Below are positions 36,901 to 49,010 of a stretch of DNA of 64,000 nt, in pieces (position 1 is the stretch's first letter; each line of letters starts with the position of its first letter). Location: contig NC_034422.1 of NCBI RefSeq assembly GCF_002078875.1, positions 455,988 to 519,987 of the forward strand, read 5' to 3'. The DNA comes from Numida meleagris (taxonomy: Eukaryota; Chordata; Aves; Galliformes; Numididae). The translations under genes were made by a program, and so were the position numbers. The notes below the pieces were generated by a model, which made no database searches, was not told where the DNA came from, and saw only the letters and a list, made by a program, of their open reading frames with translations.

Positions 36901-39900
36901 CACGTGGTACTGTCAGTATGTTGTTCTTTGGATACATGGTGAAATTCAAACTAAGTTGAATAAAACTTTAAATGCATGGAGAACATTGGTGGAAAAGCTC
37001 TTTTTTTTTTTTTTGAACTCTTAAGATGTCAGTTGAAATCATCAACTGATTTTGTTGATGTCAGTCATCAGAGATGAATAATAAGATCTCTTACATGTTC
37101 AAACGTACCGGTGCTTTCAGTCAGAATCAGTGTGTTTCACAGCTGATGTAGTTATTTTGCCATCCTTATAAAATTAACTTCTGTTATCCTAGCCAATGAG
37201 ACGCTTCTGAGCATAGAGGCTGCTTGTAAATGTCAGCTTACGGCAGGAGTTTGCACATCAAATGTATAGAACTAAAACTTTGGTGTGCAAAGACATTTCT
37301 TTTAAATCCTATTCCCAGAAGTCCACATGAAAACTATTCTCTCTTGTTTAAAGAAGCACATTTAATCAAGTATTTAAGTTCTTTAAATACCACCATTTTA
37401 TAACTGTGCCCTGGCAACCTAGGTAGAAACTGATACATATTCATCAGATATTCACTGTAATGCAGCTACAGCAGTAAAACTCTTTGCTCTGAGCTAAGAA
37501 TAGTGTTTCACTTTCAGCAGTTGCTGTTTGATGTATAAATCTTTCAATTTTTTAATTCTTAATACGCTTCTGAGTGTACAGACAGATACTGTTCTTATCA
37601 GTTAATGTATTGGCATGACATCTTACCAAATGAAGGAGACTGTTACGCATCAGCAGATGTTTTGTGGGGAGTGTTTGGTTTGCTTTTTTTCCTCCAGAGA
37701 GAAAAATTGACTGAAGCCCTTAGCTTTCTGTTACTGATAAAATCTGCTTCTGATCCGCGTTAGGTTCTTGATGCTGTTCTTCCCGTGATGAACAAACCCA
37801 GCACCGAAAGGACAATTTATAGAGCTAAATTCAGTTCTATTACTGACACAGACATCTGCAATGCCATGAATCATTTGGGAGAACCCAATCGCAATGAGGC
37901 CCTTTCAGTGGATGCCCGCCAGGAGCTGGATCTTAGAATTGGCTGTGCGTTTACAAGGTGACAGCATGGCTTGCAGACGGTTTTTTGAAAGCTTCAGGAA
38001 TACTGCTCTGTCCACAAAATATGCCTTAGAGCTGTAGTGGCTAATTCTACTGAGTACCAAACCAAACAATTTTATACTGTGAAGTGAAAAAAATGCATTA
38101 TGGCTTTAACCGAGCTAGAGAAAATAATGTCAGCAGCTATGGTATATTCTTATTTTATGTCTTCCTCTCTCTTCCTCCTCTCTTTCCTTGGGAATAAGCA
38201 GAATCCTATGAAGCAAAGTAATTCTAATTTCTTTAGCTTTAAGACTTGATGTTTCTAAAAATGCTATTTTTTTTAATATACACCTGAGTGACTTAGTGGA
38301 TTGTTCATACATATCTGGAAAATTTCTTGAGAGTGGGAATGAGGATATTAATGTACTTGTTGCTATATTTTATTTTTTCTCTAAGATTTCAGACTAAATA
38401 TTTTCAGGGGAAATACGGAAATTTAGACAGCTCCCTCATCTCCTTCGGGCCATGTCAAACACCAACACTTGGATTCTGCGTTGAAAGGCATGACAAAATC
38501 CAGTCATTTAAACCTGAGACTTACTGGGTGCTGCAAGCTAAAGTAAGCTTTGCGTTACTTGTTTGATTAAAACATGTCTTCCTTCTTATATACAAAGAAA
38601 TGCTCTTAGTATTTTCATTTTGTCCATTCATAAACCTGTAGCTGCTGACAAGAATTCAAAATCCCTACAGTTTACTTGTGTATTTCATTCAGTTCACATG
38701 TGTGTCACCACTCTCAAGAACAGATTTGAGGATGTCAGTTCTATGCTCAAGTGGTTATTGTGTGCTGCTTGTAAGAATTCTTCAGTGCTAACCATCTAGG
38801 CTTAGACCCAGCCAGAAAGACTACTTAAAATGGCTTGTTATTGTTCCCTGGGGTCCTTGGACCAAGTGTGGTGTTAATTTGAATCCAAGACTTAGTTCGT
38901 CTGCCAGCAAGCACTGGCATTGCTGAGTACTGGAATTTTAAAGCAAATGAAATGTTCATTGTGTTGACAGTTGAGTCCACTGAATGCTTTGGCAGCTTTA
39001 TAGCCTTGCTGCTGTCCAAGCTCTGAGAGCAAACCACCGTGGTTTTACTGTTTGTGATGACAAGGATTGTGTAAATAAATAGGAGATAGATGGTTAAAAG
39101 GTTGCCATTTTTAGATTTTAAAATTTAAAAAGAAAAAAAGGTGAAATCCAGTGTCTACTCTTACCTGTTTTCTGATATATCTCATTTATGTGTGTCACGC
39201 TAGGAAATATTTGAGGCCAATTTTCAGGGAGTTTCATGCACACACATTCATTAGTTCATATCTATTTTTGTAGGTGGGACTTGGAATGTGACCTATGTGC
39301 ACTTTAATGCAAAGAATTAATTTTGCGAATTCAAAATGATAAACTTTGAACTTCTGCCCATTTTGCCTTTATTATTCCAAGTATTAAAAATAAGTATAGT
39401 GTTTCAGTTAACTTCAAGAATAATTCCAGTCATTCTCCTGGCCCCAGAACTCAAAGTACTCTCTTTCTCAAAAGCCACTGGCAAAAAGAGTACAACTGCA
39501 TGCTTGGATCTCTTGTAGAACATATATTGCTGGGGCTTACTTGCTGGATTATTGTTGGAAATGTGCATTCTACGCTTCTAGTAATAGTGTTGGTGGGAAT
39601 TAATTTGTTGTTGTTTGTTTGGTTGGTTGGTTTTGATCCGCTAGGTGAACCCTGAAAAAGAAAGTTCTCTCACTTTGGATTGGGATAGAGTGAGGGTGTT
39701 TGATCGTGAGATTGCTCAGATGTTCCTAAATATAACAAAGACGGCAAAAGAAGCAAAGGTAGGAGTATTTACTAAGTGTTGGTAGAGCATATTTCACATA
39801 AAGGAAATACTACTTAATAGTTCGTCTTCTGTATGTTGTTTTTTTGTTTTTGGTGAAGAAGGTTATGAAATATCATCTGTGTCTTTTTTATTGCATTCAA

Positions 39901-42900
39901 TTGAATAAATGATAAGTAAAAGGCAAAAGGTTCTTGTAGTTTGTAGTATACTAGTATGGTCATCTTAACAGAAGCCCATTCTTAATATTGACTTTGGAAA
40001 TGGTCATCGTTCATGACAGGAAGTCTTCATTGCTAAACTTGCTGAGAAATACAGTTCAGAACTCTCCAGACAGACTTCTTATTTCCCACAAGACAGATTT
40101 TATGGTGGTCACTGTTCTAAGGAAAAAAATCAAAACAAAACACAGATATGACAAAAGCAGGTAATGTTAGGTATACCACATGGTTTTAGTCATAATGGAA
40201 ATTATACATTTATCAGTTACCAAACTTCAAAACTTTTACTGGAAAAATGCTATTTTCTAGGTAGAATCTGTGAGTAAAAAAGAGAAGGTGAAGCAGAGAC
40301 CACTGGCTCTGAACACGGTAGAAATGCTACGAGTGGCCAGTGCTGCTTTAGGTACGTGTAAAAGTTTAGATTTTCACACTGATTTAGAGCAAAATACTTT
40401 GGCTTCTCAGCTGAAATAATCAAGCCCATATCAAATATATTTTGATAAGTTTCCTCTCCCTACAGTGTATCACTTTGGGGAAACAAGTTTAGAAAGCTTG
40501 TCAAAAGTGAAGCGCTGGGTCAGATTAAGGCGACAAAAGTCTTACAGAAAGGACAAACTGTAATTTATAATTTATTTAAATGCTTTGATAAGGTATGCTT
40601 TAAGACACAGCAGCCAAAACCATCTACAGATTGCTGTGAGTTTGATTTTGTTCTCTCCTATCCCATCTCAGGAATGGGTCCGCAACATGCCATGCAAATA
40701 GCAGAGCGTCTTTATACGCAGGGTTATATTAGCTACCCTCGAACAGAAACTACCCATTATCCAGAAAACTTTGACTTGAAAGGATGCTTGAGACAACAAG
40801 CTAATCATCCTTACTGGGCAGAAACTGTGAGTACATAAAGCTAAACCTGTACTGTTCTACAGATGGTTCTCTAGTCTGTGTTTTAGAACATCTTACCTGG
40901 TATGTCTTGATCTGTAGGTCTCTGCAAGCAACAAATATCTGTCATTGCTTTTACTTACAGATATTGTAGTTATGGATTTCATCTCAGAAAACTTCTAACC
41001 TGATAATAGAGACCTGCTATCCACTTCAGCCTGTTTTCTCTCTCTTCCTTCACCCAGGTAAAAGCATTGCTATCAGAAGGCATCAATCGTCCAAGAAAAG
41101 GCCATGATGCAGGAGACCATCCTCCCATCACTCCAATGAAAGCTGCAACAGAAGCAGAATTAGGTACAGACAAACTGAATAGTGTTAGAACACTGTGAGG
41201 AAATTGGTTCCTGGAGGTTTAGGAGCCATGTTAAAAGTCTCTAGGTTTTAACATAAAATAGAATTATCTGGATTGCAGGAACTGGAGAGGGAGCAGATAT
41301 CTTAAGTTAAATTTCTAATAACAGTGAAGATCAGAACTGCTCTACTCTTCAGTAATTAACCCTAAGCACCCTAAAATTCCTAATAACAAGGAATAGCCAA
41401 ATTAATACCATAATTCATATTTACTTTTGGAGAAATTTGCCCCATAATAGTTATAATATATATAATAAATATATGTAATTATATATATTATATATATAAT
41501 ATGTAATTTTATTATATATTTATGCTTGAAATTCAGACTTAAACTGAATTTTAATTTTTTCTCTATAGTTTGTGTTCCTTATGTTAAAATGTATGATTTG
41601 ACTCTATGCCATCACCTGTTAAAGGGAGATTTAAAAGTTGTAAGAAAGTATAGTGAATGAATTGTGTTGTTTATTAGGAATAACTAATATTGTTGTAGAA
41701 AACTGGTAAATTCTGATTCTCAGCCATCAGTGAAATCATCTCTGATAGAGAAACAAAGCATGTTAAAACTTTGAGTAACCATACAGCTTACTGAATGGCT
41801 ATGTAAAAAGGCTTTACACACAGTAGGATGAAATACGCAAAGCACAAGACTGATACTGAGAAGCTTAGTTTCTGTTTACAGCAATGTAAGCTCTCTACTA
41901 TTTGATTCTCTAACTATATATTGGAATGAAGGAAAGTTTACTCTGAAATCTGCGTTCGTTAGTGTTAAAAAGTAATGTTGTAGAGCGATCTCTTGCAGAA
42001 CTTCAAGCAGACAGTGTTTCACTTGCCACTGTAGTCCCATTGTAGGATTTAGCTTAGGGTGATCTCTAACAGCACTACGCAGTAGAATGTTTTATTTTAT
42101 TTTATTTTTAAAATGTTTCTACTTTATCCTCTCTTTCAAAGACGTTTCAAAGTCAGGACATGGGCTGACTGAATTAGCAGTTGTTCTCCAGGAGCATCTG
42201 CATGTAGCTCTTGCCTGTGCTGTGCTAGTTTGTCAGGCAACCTGGTTGATAACATATTTAAAAAAAAAGATAAGTAAAAGTTAATATAGCACAGAATTCT
42301 AACATGTATGATTCTGTGGGTAGGAAATTTTAAAGGGGAAGTTGGATGGACTTTTGGATCGTATTTTCTCTTTCTCTTCCCTATGGTTTCTGTGGAAATC
42401 TAATATCTTTTAGTGCAAATTTTATGTAGTGCTGCAGGACTTGATTTGTGGGAGTAAGATATTGTTTATCCTCAGGTGGAGATGGATGGCGACTGTATGA
42501 GTACATAACTAGGCATTTTATTGCCACTGTGAGCGCTGATTGCAAGTACCTACAAACCAACATTTCTTTCAGTATTGGCCCTGAACGTTTTACTTGTGTT
42601 GGAAAAGTGGTAACTTCACCAGGTAAGACTAACCAGGGAGTAAGTAGTTAGCTACAGTTTATTATTTTTATTTTATTATTACGTTAATACATTAAGTAGA
42701 TATGAAAGTTACATTTTGGAGGCAAGTAGAATTTAAGACTTTTTTTTTCTGGAGCTTATTAAGGTCACAAGGACTGAATCTTTGTCTTCATTTCCTTACT
42801 TCTATTACCCTAGAAGAGGACGTACTTTCCACGTGGTAGTCTCAAAGATTTCATGCCACGCTTACCAGTGTAAAGACCAGTCTTTTTTTCAGACTGCGGA

Positions 42901-45900
42901 TGCCTTCTGTGGTTTGTATTACACAAGGACTGCTTTTTTGTTTGTTTTTCTCCTTGAGCCTGAGGAAAAAGACTGTAGTACTCTCAGTGAAATGTTCACA
43001 GCAAGCTGTCCCAATCACCTGTTACATTAATACACTTACTGTTTGCATTTTCTTTTTAAGAGGCTTTTCCCTTCCATTTGGTAAGACTTCTGGCACTGTG
43101 CTTTCATTTGAGGAAGGTCTTGGTTGTTTTTTTTCTTTTTGCTGTTTCTTTTTTCCCTCTGTCTGTCAGCTGGACTCAAGTCATCCATAAAGGAGTTTTG
43201 ATGCAGTGGAGTGAGAGATCCTGTCTCTTGATATAGTATTTCAAATATTGTCTGCAGGGAATGGCAAACAGCCTCTCAACTTTGATGTGCTTAACGTAGC
43301 CCATGTTAAAATTAGAAATATGTATATTGGCCTTTTGAAAGCTGTGAAGATAAGCTCTCGTTATTTTGTTTACCTCCAGGGTTCACAGAAATTATGCCTT
43401 GGCACAGCATCCCATTAGAAGAGAGCCTTCCCTGCTGTGAGAAAGGAGATCTCTTTCCAGTTGGGGAAATAAAATTGCTGGAAATGCAAACCAGTCCTCC
43501 TGACTACCTGACAGAAGCAGAACTCATCACACTGATGGAAAAGCATGGCATTGGTAGGAACTTGCTTAGCATACCTTATCCCCTAATACATTTACTAAGA
43601 GGGCAGAGGGTCTGAAACGCCCCCTGAACTTTCTGTGTTGGTAATGACCTTTCAGTATTCATTTGAATAAGTCCAGTCATGATCTCTTTCCAACGAAACC
43701 ATGATGCCTGTAGCACCTCTTAGTGGATGGTAGATTTTGCTTTCCCCATATTCCATTCATCTTATCCATATACTTAGCTTCTGTACAAAGCAAAATCCTT
43801 TCATAATTTCTCCTTGTCACTTCTGCATCATAAAGAGCTGTTGAGTGGAAGAATGCACCTCCCATTGTTAGGAATGATTTCCTGTCTTTACGGCTTGCCT
43901 CAGTTTTGCTGGCTCCCGTAGTCCTTAAATATTTTATTGTACAATTTATCACAATATTTTTCAATCTGACTTGCTTCCTTCAATACATTTTCATAAACAT
44001 GTCCAGTCCAAACAAACATAGTCTTTTTTTCCACTGTATTTTTCCAGAATAAGTGATTGTGAGAATAGCTGTCTTCCCATCACTAATTCCTTGGAAGAGA
44101 TGAAAGGATTAAGGTTAAAACATGTGTTTCAGACTTCTCAGAACTGCAAAGAAACACATATGTTACTAGATAGAGAAATTACCCACTGGAAACTGGGTAT
44201 TAGCAAAAAGGTATCTGTACTTTAAGCTGTCTCAGAAGTGCTATAATATGACATAAAACCAGAGAAGTTGGAGGTTAGTAATTCAGTGAAAACTTTGATG
44301 GCTATATTGTCTTCCTTTGTGCGGCAGGAACTGATGCAAGTATTCCAGTTCACATCAACAACATTTGCCAGCGAAACTATGTCACAGTGGAGAGTGGTCG
44401 AAGACTAAAGCCTACAAACCTTGGAATTGTTCTGGTTCACGGTTATTACAAAATAGGTCAGTTAAGTGCTCTCCTCCAACCTCATCCTGTTCCCTTTTGT
44501 CCTCTTTAGTATGTTAGGGGCTTTTGTCACTGTATAAATAACATTTGAAAAGACACATCTAGGAAAGCATGATTAATTCTAAAATCTGTAAACATTTAGA
44601 TTTTATTTATTTTGATATCAGTTCATATATGGGCAGTTTCTTACCTCTGTTTCTGGTCTTCTGTTGCTGCTTCTCTGTTGTGACCGTCCCTGTTTTTTCT
44701 GGTAGATGCAGAATTAGTTCTTCCTACAATCCGCAGTGCTGTGGAGAAGCAACTCAACTTAATAGCTCTGGGTAAAGCAAATTACCATCAGGTCCTGGAG
44801 CACACCCTTGACATCTTCAAAAGGAAATTTCACTACTTTGTGGATTCTATTGCAGGTAAAACTTTTTGTACAGGTGAAATTTCCTACAATTACTTAATTG
44901 TTGTAAACACATTACTATGAAGTACTTACGTATGAGGTTGCTTTTAGGGGTTTAGGCTCACTGAAAGTTGCCAGAACTGTTGCTTTCCAAAAGGGAATAA
45001 ATTTGATCACGTCTCCAAAATTCCACTTCACATTTATTTTGTGACTGCGTAGTGGTGAGTTTTGAAAAGCTTCAAACGAGCTGAAGTACTCACCCTCGTG
45101 TGTTTGTGGGTGCTTATGGCAAAACTGTATTTCAAAAAAATTATCCTGAACAAGGGAGTGTATTGTGAATAAACTACTTTAATTCCCTCTACTTCTTCAC
45201 TGGTCCTGTAAATGATGTTGTGCAAGGTTTCCTCTTAGGAGTAAGAATTCTAACACAAATGCGATTCTTTTTTCTCCAGGTATGGATGAGCTGATGGAAG
45301 TGTCGTTTTCGCCCTTAGCTGCCACGGGTAAACCTCTTTCCCGCTGTGGCAAATGCCATCGTTTTATGAAGTATATTCAGGTAAGTTCACATCATGTTTG
45401 TATTTTAAATTTCACTTGCTGCGCAGCATTGATTAGAAGCTCTCTTGCCATTATTGAATGTGCATTCAAATGTGGTTGTCAACAACGCACTCCGTGGGGA
45501 GGAGGAGAAAGGTCAAAGCCTGATGCAGTTTCTCCATGCAGTACAGATCAGAGAGTGGTCACAGCTGGATTTCCTGCAAGTTTTGAACCCTACTGACAGT
45601 ACAGATGTTCCGAAGATTTGCATTCTCTTTCCAGGCCAAACCAAGTCGTCTGCACTGCTCTCACTGTGATGATACCTACAGTCTCCCACAGAATGGTACC
45701 ATTAAACTCTACAAAGAGTTACGTTGCCCCCTTGATGACTTTGAGCTGGTGCTGTGGTCGTCTGGATCCAGAGGAAAGAGCTACCCACTCTGTCCGTACT
45801 GTTACAACCATCCTCCCTTCAGGGACATGAAAAAAGGTAAAAAATTAAAAATAATTAAAAAAAAATGCAGGGGGTTTAGCTCAAGTGTTAGTTATCTTTG

Positions 45901-47339
45901 TGAAAGTTCCCTGTGTATTTTCTTGAATGTGAGACAGGCTGCTGTTACTACATTTGCTGTAAGACAGAAGAGAGAGGCTGATAGACTTTGAACTATTGTT
46001 CTTACTTCAGTGGTCCTGGAGGTTAGTGAAAGCTGCTTTCACCGAAATAGCTGCATTTTGGGCATGAATTCAGGTATTGCAAGGTCAGCCATTTTTTGAA
46101 GTCATCTTTTTCTGAAATGGCTGGTGTGGAGCAGCTAGAGAAACACTTTACTGTTGGTCACATAGCCGTGTCGTAAAGTTCTTAGGAAAACTCTTACTCA
46201 GAATGTTGAATAAACCACAACAGATTTTTATGAAGAAAATACAATATTAACTGATTTACATGCACAGAAGGTGACCTTTCTAACATTTAATATATGGATG
46301 AGACTATAAATTAAGGATAGGCCTGAGAGTGGCAGAACTGTATTTTGATACAGAGATATAGATGGTGTGTCAAAAGTTACTGAAGGATATAAGAAGGGCC
46401 AAAATAGCAGTTAGTATAGTAACTGTGAGATCAAAAGCTATTTAAGGTAATGTTTGGAGGCTCTGAATGAGTGGCAGGAGCTTTCTGGCATCTTTTTTGT
46501 ATTACTGTCTTCTAATTAAAAAAGTCTTATGCTAGCAGCAGACAGTGTAACTGTAAATAGCAATTAAGAGTCATACATTTAATTGAAAATGTATGTTTTT
46601 TCAACACTTGATATATCCAAACTCAATGTACTGTACAGTGGTGTTGTCTAGGAGCCATTATACAGTTAGGAGCAAGGGGTTATTCTGAAGATGTGAAAAG
46701 ACAGGTTGCCTTTTGGAGTTATGTTCCATTGTGCAGTGGTTTAGAAAATCTATAACACACTAAGCTGTCTTTCAATTCTCTGTCTCACTTTCTGCAAACT
46801 GAGCAGTGGTAATGTAGAGGGTTCCACAATGGTATAGTTTTACTCTTCTTCCACCAGGAATGGGCTGTAATGAATGCACCCACCCCACATGCCAGCATTC
46901 TCTTAGCATGCTTGGAATTGGGCAGTGCGTTGAATGTGAGAATGGAGTTCTGGTGCTAGACTCAACGTCAGGTCCCAAGTGGAAGATGGCCTGCAACAAA
47001 TGCAATGTGATTGTGCATTTCTTTGAGAACGCCCACAAAGTCCGAGTGTCGCCAGAGACCTGTGATTTGTGTGATGCTGCTCTCGTGGACGTAGATTTTA
47101 ACAAAGCCAAATCTCCTCTACCTGGAGATGAGACCCAGCATTCGGGCTGTGTATTCTGTGACCCTGTGTTTCAAGACCTGGTAGAGCTGAAACACGCAGC
47201 CATGAGGCACCCCATGCACCGTGGCGGACAAGGAAAAAGGCAGGGTCGGGGAAGAGGAAAAGGGCGGAGGCCTGGAGGAAGACCCAACCCAAAGAAACCC
47301 AAGGACAAAATGGCAGCTCTGGCTGCTTACTTTGTATAA
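33971..47339 (+). CDS. TOP3B: DNA/RNA topoisomerase III beta (TOP3B), 17 coding exons
   Basis: Type IA topoisomerase: it cuts one nucleic-acid strand through a 5'-phosphotyrosine link and passes another strand through. In vertebrates it acts on DNA and RNA with TDRD3 and FMRP. Coding exons: 33971-34040, 34880-35011, 35989-36095, 36781-36855, 37764-37957, 38386-38542, 39645-39758, 40261-40351, 40672-40826, 41058-41163, 42476-42622, 43380-43553, 44328-44456, 44706-44855, 45280-45380, 45635-45836, 46858-47339. All introns are GT-AG and all joints keep frame, giving 861 aa against 862 in human. The N-terminal TOPRIM domain opens with [11 protein letters not shown] and has acidic residues D117, D119 and E121. 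The nucleophile is Y335 in [14 protein letters not shown]. Cysteine pairs fill residues about 620-800, and the last 40 residues are an RGG-like basic tail. The ATG has a good context (A at -3) and no upstream ATG in its exon. The gene appears intact. Confidence 0.97.
34357..34476 (+). mobile_element. CR1 LINE 3' end relic in TOP3B intron 1
   Basis: A short, diverged CR1 tail. GGTTGGTAACTCTGCCTGTG, GCAGGGATGTTGGAACGAGA and GGTCCTTTCCAACCCAGGCT match the conserved CR1 3' UTR pattern, ending near TTCTGTGTTTCT. It lies in the same orientation as TOP3B. The terminal repeat is eroded, which suggests an old insertion. Confidence 0.8.
36388..36406. repeat. Poly(T) run in TOP3B intron 3
   Basis: A run of 19 T in the intron between coding exons 3 and 4. 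Similar shorter T runs occur at 36,733-36,746 and near 37,001-37,014. No associated retroelement body is recognised. Confidence 0.85.
36781..36855 (+). CDS. TOP3B: TOP3B coding exon 4, TOPRIM acidic motif
   Basis: This 25-codon exon reads VEGRGC...[23 protein letters not shown] (residues 117-123) is the metal-binding DxDxE motif of type IA topoisomerases. The intron just before it carries a T-rich tract followed by a CTCTTACAG acceptor. Confidence 0.95.
40672..40826 (+). CDS. TOP3B: TOP3B coding exon 9, catalytic tyrosine exon
   Basis: Encodes [20 protein letters not shown] followed by [16 protein letters not shown]. The tyrosine codon at 40,734-40,736 is residue 335 and corresponds to the human nucleophile Y336. 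The one-residue offset comes from a shorter segment in exon 5 (NKPSTERT), where human has one extra residue. Confidence 0.96.
41450..41525. repeat. AT-rich low-complexity stretch in TOP3B intron 10
   Basis: Irregular TATA/ATAT repeats with several self-complementary segments, such as TATATATTATATATATAATA. It sits mid-way in the 1.3-kb intron between coding exons 10 and 11. No coding or element structure is seen in the rest of that intron. Confidence 0.85.
45280..47339 (+). CDS. TOP3B: TOP3B coding exons 15-17, zinc-binding and RGG-like C-terminus
   Basis: Exons 45280-45380, 45635-45836 and 46858-47339 carry a series of CxxC pairs: CGKC (623-626), CSHC (642-645), CPYC, CNEC, CVEC, CNKC, CDLC and CVFC. 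In the family these form tandem zinc ribbons. The tail [20 protein letters not shown] begins near residue 822 and is rich in RG and K. The equivalent human region binds RNA and TDRD3-FMRP complexes. It ends in AALAAYFV. Confidence 0.95.
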
Positions 47340-47360
47340 CGGTCACACAATGCAAAAAAC

Positions 47361-47370
47361 AATAAATAAA
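47361..47370 (+). terminator. TOP3B: TOP3B polyadenylation signals (overlapping AATAAA)
   Basis: AATAAATAAA holds two overlapping AATAAA hexamers, 22 and 26 bases after the TAA stop. A T/GT-rich stretch, TTTGTTTCTCTTTATGTTCAC, follows at about 47,384-47,404 and fits a downstream element. The 3' UTR would be only about 40-50 bases long, which is very short for a vertebrate gene. Confidence 0.8.
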
Positions 47371-47404
47371 CTTCTTATAAAAATTTGTTTCTCTTTATGT
47401 TCAC

Positions 47405-48400
47405 TTTTAAGTATTTCTATTCTTCATCACTTTCCTGTTCTTAGAAAAGTTCAGGTATACAACGATCCAAGATTAATCATGAAAGAAATTCTTCTAGATG
47501 ATCAGTTAGTGACTAAGCCCTCAAGCTTTTAATTAGAATTCATTTATCCACGTAGACCTCGCTAACGGGGGAGACTGTAGAAGACTGCCTAAACCTGCTG
47601 CTTGCGGCTGATAAAGGAAATGAAATTTTCCTCTTCTTCCATTTCCAAGGCCTCTGTCAGCAATGCAAGTGCCGGGAGACTGTCAGAGCTGATGGAGATC
47701 AGTGTTATGCTGGTGTGGTCTTTAGGTATGGGATGGGGTTTGTTTCATCTGACTTTGGATCTGCTAATTACATCTGGAGTAGCAAGAGCACTGCTTCAGC
47801 TCCGCCTCTCTGTTGCGTAAGAGAATAATGCCAATAGACGTACAGAATGGAAATAACAAACATGAGGGGGAACATCATGGACCAAGGAACGGGCCCTGCA
47901 GCCAAGGCGGTACGTTTTGGTCAGCTGGCCACAGTTAAATGAGGCCTCTTGCTGCTGGAGGACAGGTAAAACACGCATGCTTTGCTGTGCTGTTCGTGTA
48001 GCTCATCACGCTCATCCAGTACAGTCTGTACTGCCTGTATCCCAAGTTGTCATTTTGGTGCTGGCTAGTTTTGTTGTCAAAAGGAGTGTCTGTGTTTTCA
48101 TAGGGAGCTGCATCTGGCCGCTCGGTGCCACCTCACAAAATCTAATCATACAAAGATACGATGCTCTGCTTTCCTTCCGTGTGCTCACAGCTGATCAGGT
48201 CGGAGAGCGAGGTGCCGCAAACCGCGCAGCCGTTATCTCACGGAATGAACTAGCGCTCCTGCCCTGTTCCTCCTCTCTCTGGAAATGTTCTGTTCTAACC
48301 GGTTACCACCAGAAGCTTTCACTGTAAGGGAGAGTAACCTTACCGCTGCGTCGGTATCTGGAGTAGAAAGGTATTTCTGCTTGTACGTACTGGAAACTTC
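47405..48400. other. TOP3B-PPM1F intergenic spacer
   Basis: About 1 kb between the TOP3B cleavage site and the PPM1F CpG island. No gene or repeat is recognised. Short frames near 47,600-47,820 and 47,917-48,327 have no domain. CpG content rises from about 48,180. Confidence 0.6.
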
Positions 48401-48404
48401 ACCC

Positions 48405-49010
48405 GTTACCAGCTGAACCGGAGCCTCCCGGCGCCGCGTCCCGTCCCGCGCTGCGCAGTTCCCGCCCCGCGGGGAGGAGCGCCCGCCCCGTCCGGCCACG
48501 TGCCCGCCCGGCCCCGCCCCCCGCGCTCCGCTTAAAGGAGCCGTCCGGGAGTCCCCGGCCGCTCCCCGCCCCCTCCCGCCGCCCCCTCAGCGCCCGCGGC
48601 CGTCAGCGCGCCTCAGCGCGGCGCCGCCATGGCGCTGGAAGCGGAGGTGGCCGGGGCTCCCCTCGGCTCCTTCCTCAGGGACTTCCCGTCCGCGCTGGGC
48701 CCGGGGGAGCCGCTGCCGTGGAGCTCGGCGGGGAGCGGCGCCCTGAGCGAGGCCGAAGCGCCGGGCGCGCTGACCGAGCTGGCGAGGAACCTCCTGGGCG
48801 GCAGGTGAGCGCCGGCGGGGCGGGCGGGGCCTCTCCTCGGAGGCCCTGAGGGAACGGGGCCGCCTCCCGGGCCTCGGCCCGACCCCGCAGAGCAGGTGCA
48901 GCGCCGGGGCGAGGCCGGGCGAGGCCTCGCGGAGCGGTTCCGTCCCGTGAGGGGCGCGCGGGTCGGCTGGGGCGTGAGGGAGCGCGGCACGGCACGGCCT
49001 GAGCTGTCCC
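48405..49010 (+). promoter_or_regulatory. PPM1F CpG-island promoter
   Basis: Very CpG-dense sequence spanning the 5' end of PPM1F and continuing into intron 1. It contains an E-box CACGTG (48,497-48,502) and GC boxes such as GGCCCCGCCCCC near 48,510-48,521. No convincing TATA box is seen; CTTAAAGG at 48,531-48,538 is only weakly similar. Transcription probably starts around 48,530-48,600, shortly before the ATG. Confidence 0.75.
48629..48804 (+). CDS. PPM1F: PPM1F coding exon 1, N-terminal regulatory module
   Basis: Codons 1-58 plus two bases. It encodes [17 protein letters not shown] and ends [12 protein letters not shown] across the junction, matching the human N-terminal pattern DFP...PLPW...ELA. 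The exon is extremely GC-rich. The donor is GGCAG/GTGAGC. The next accepted coding exon is 9.2 kb away. Confidence 0.93.

Noticed and set aside
48613..48990. 125-codon - strand frame over PPM1F exon 1
   Set aside because: Antisense shadow of a GC-rich coding exon and CpG island.
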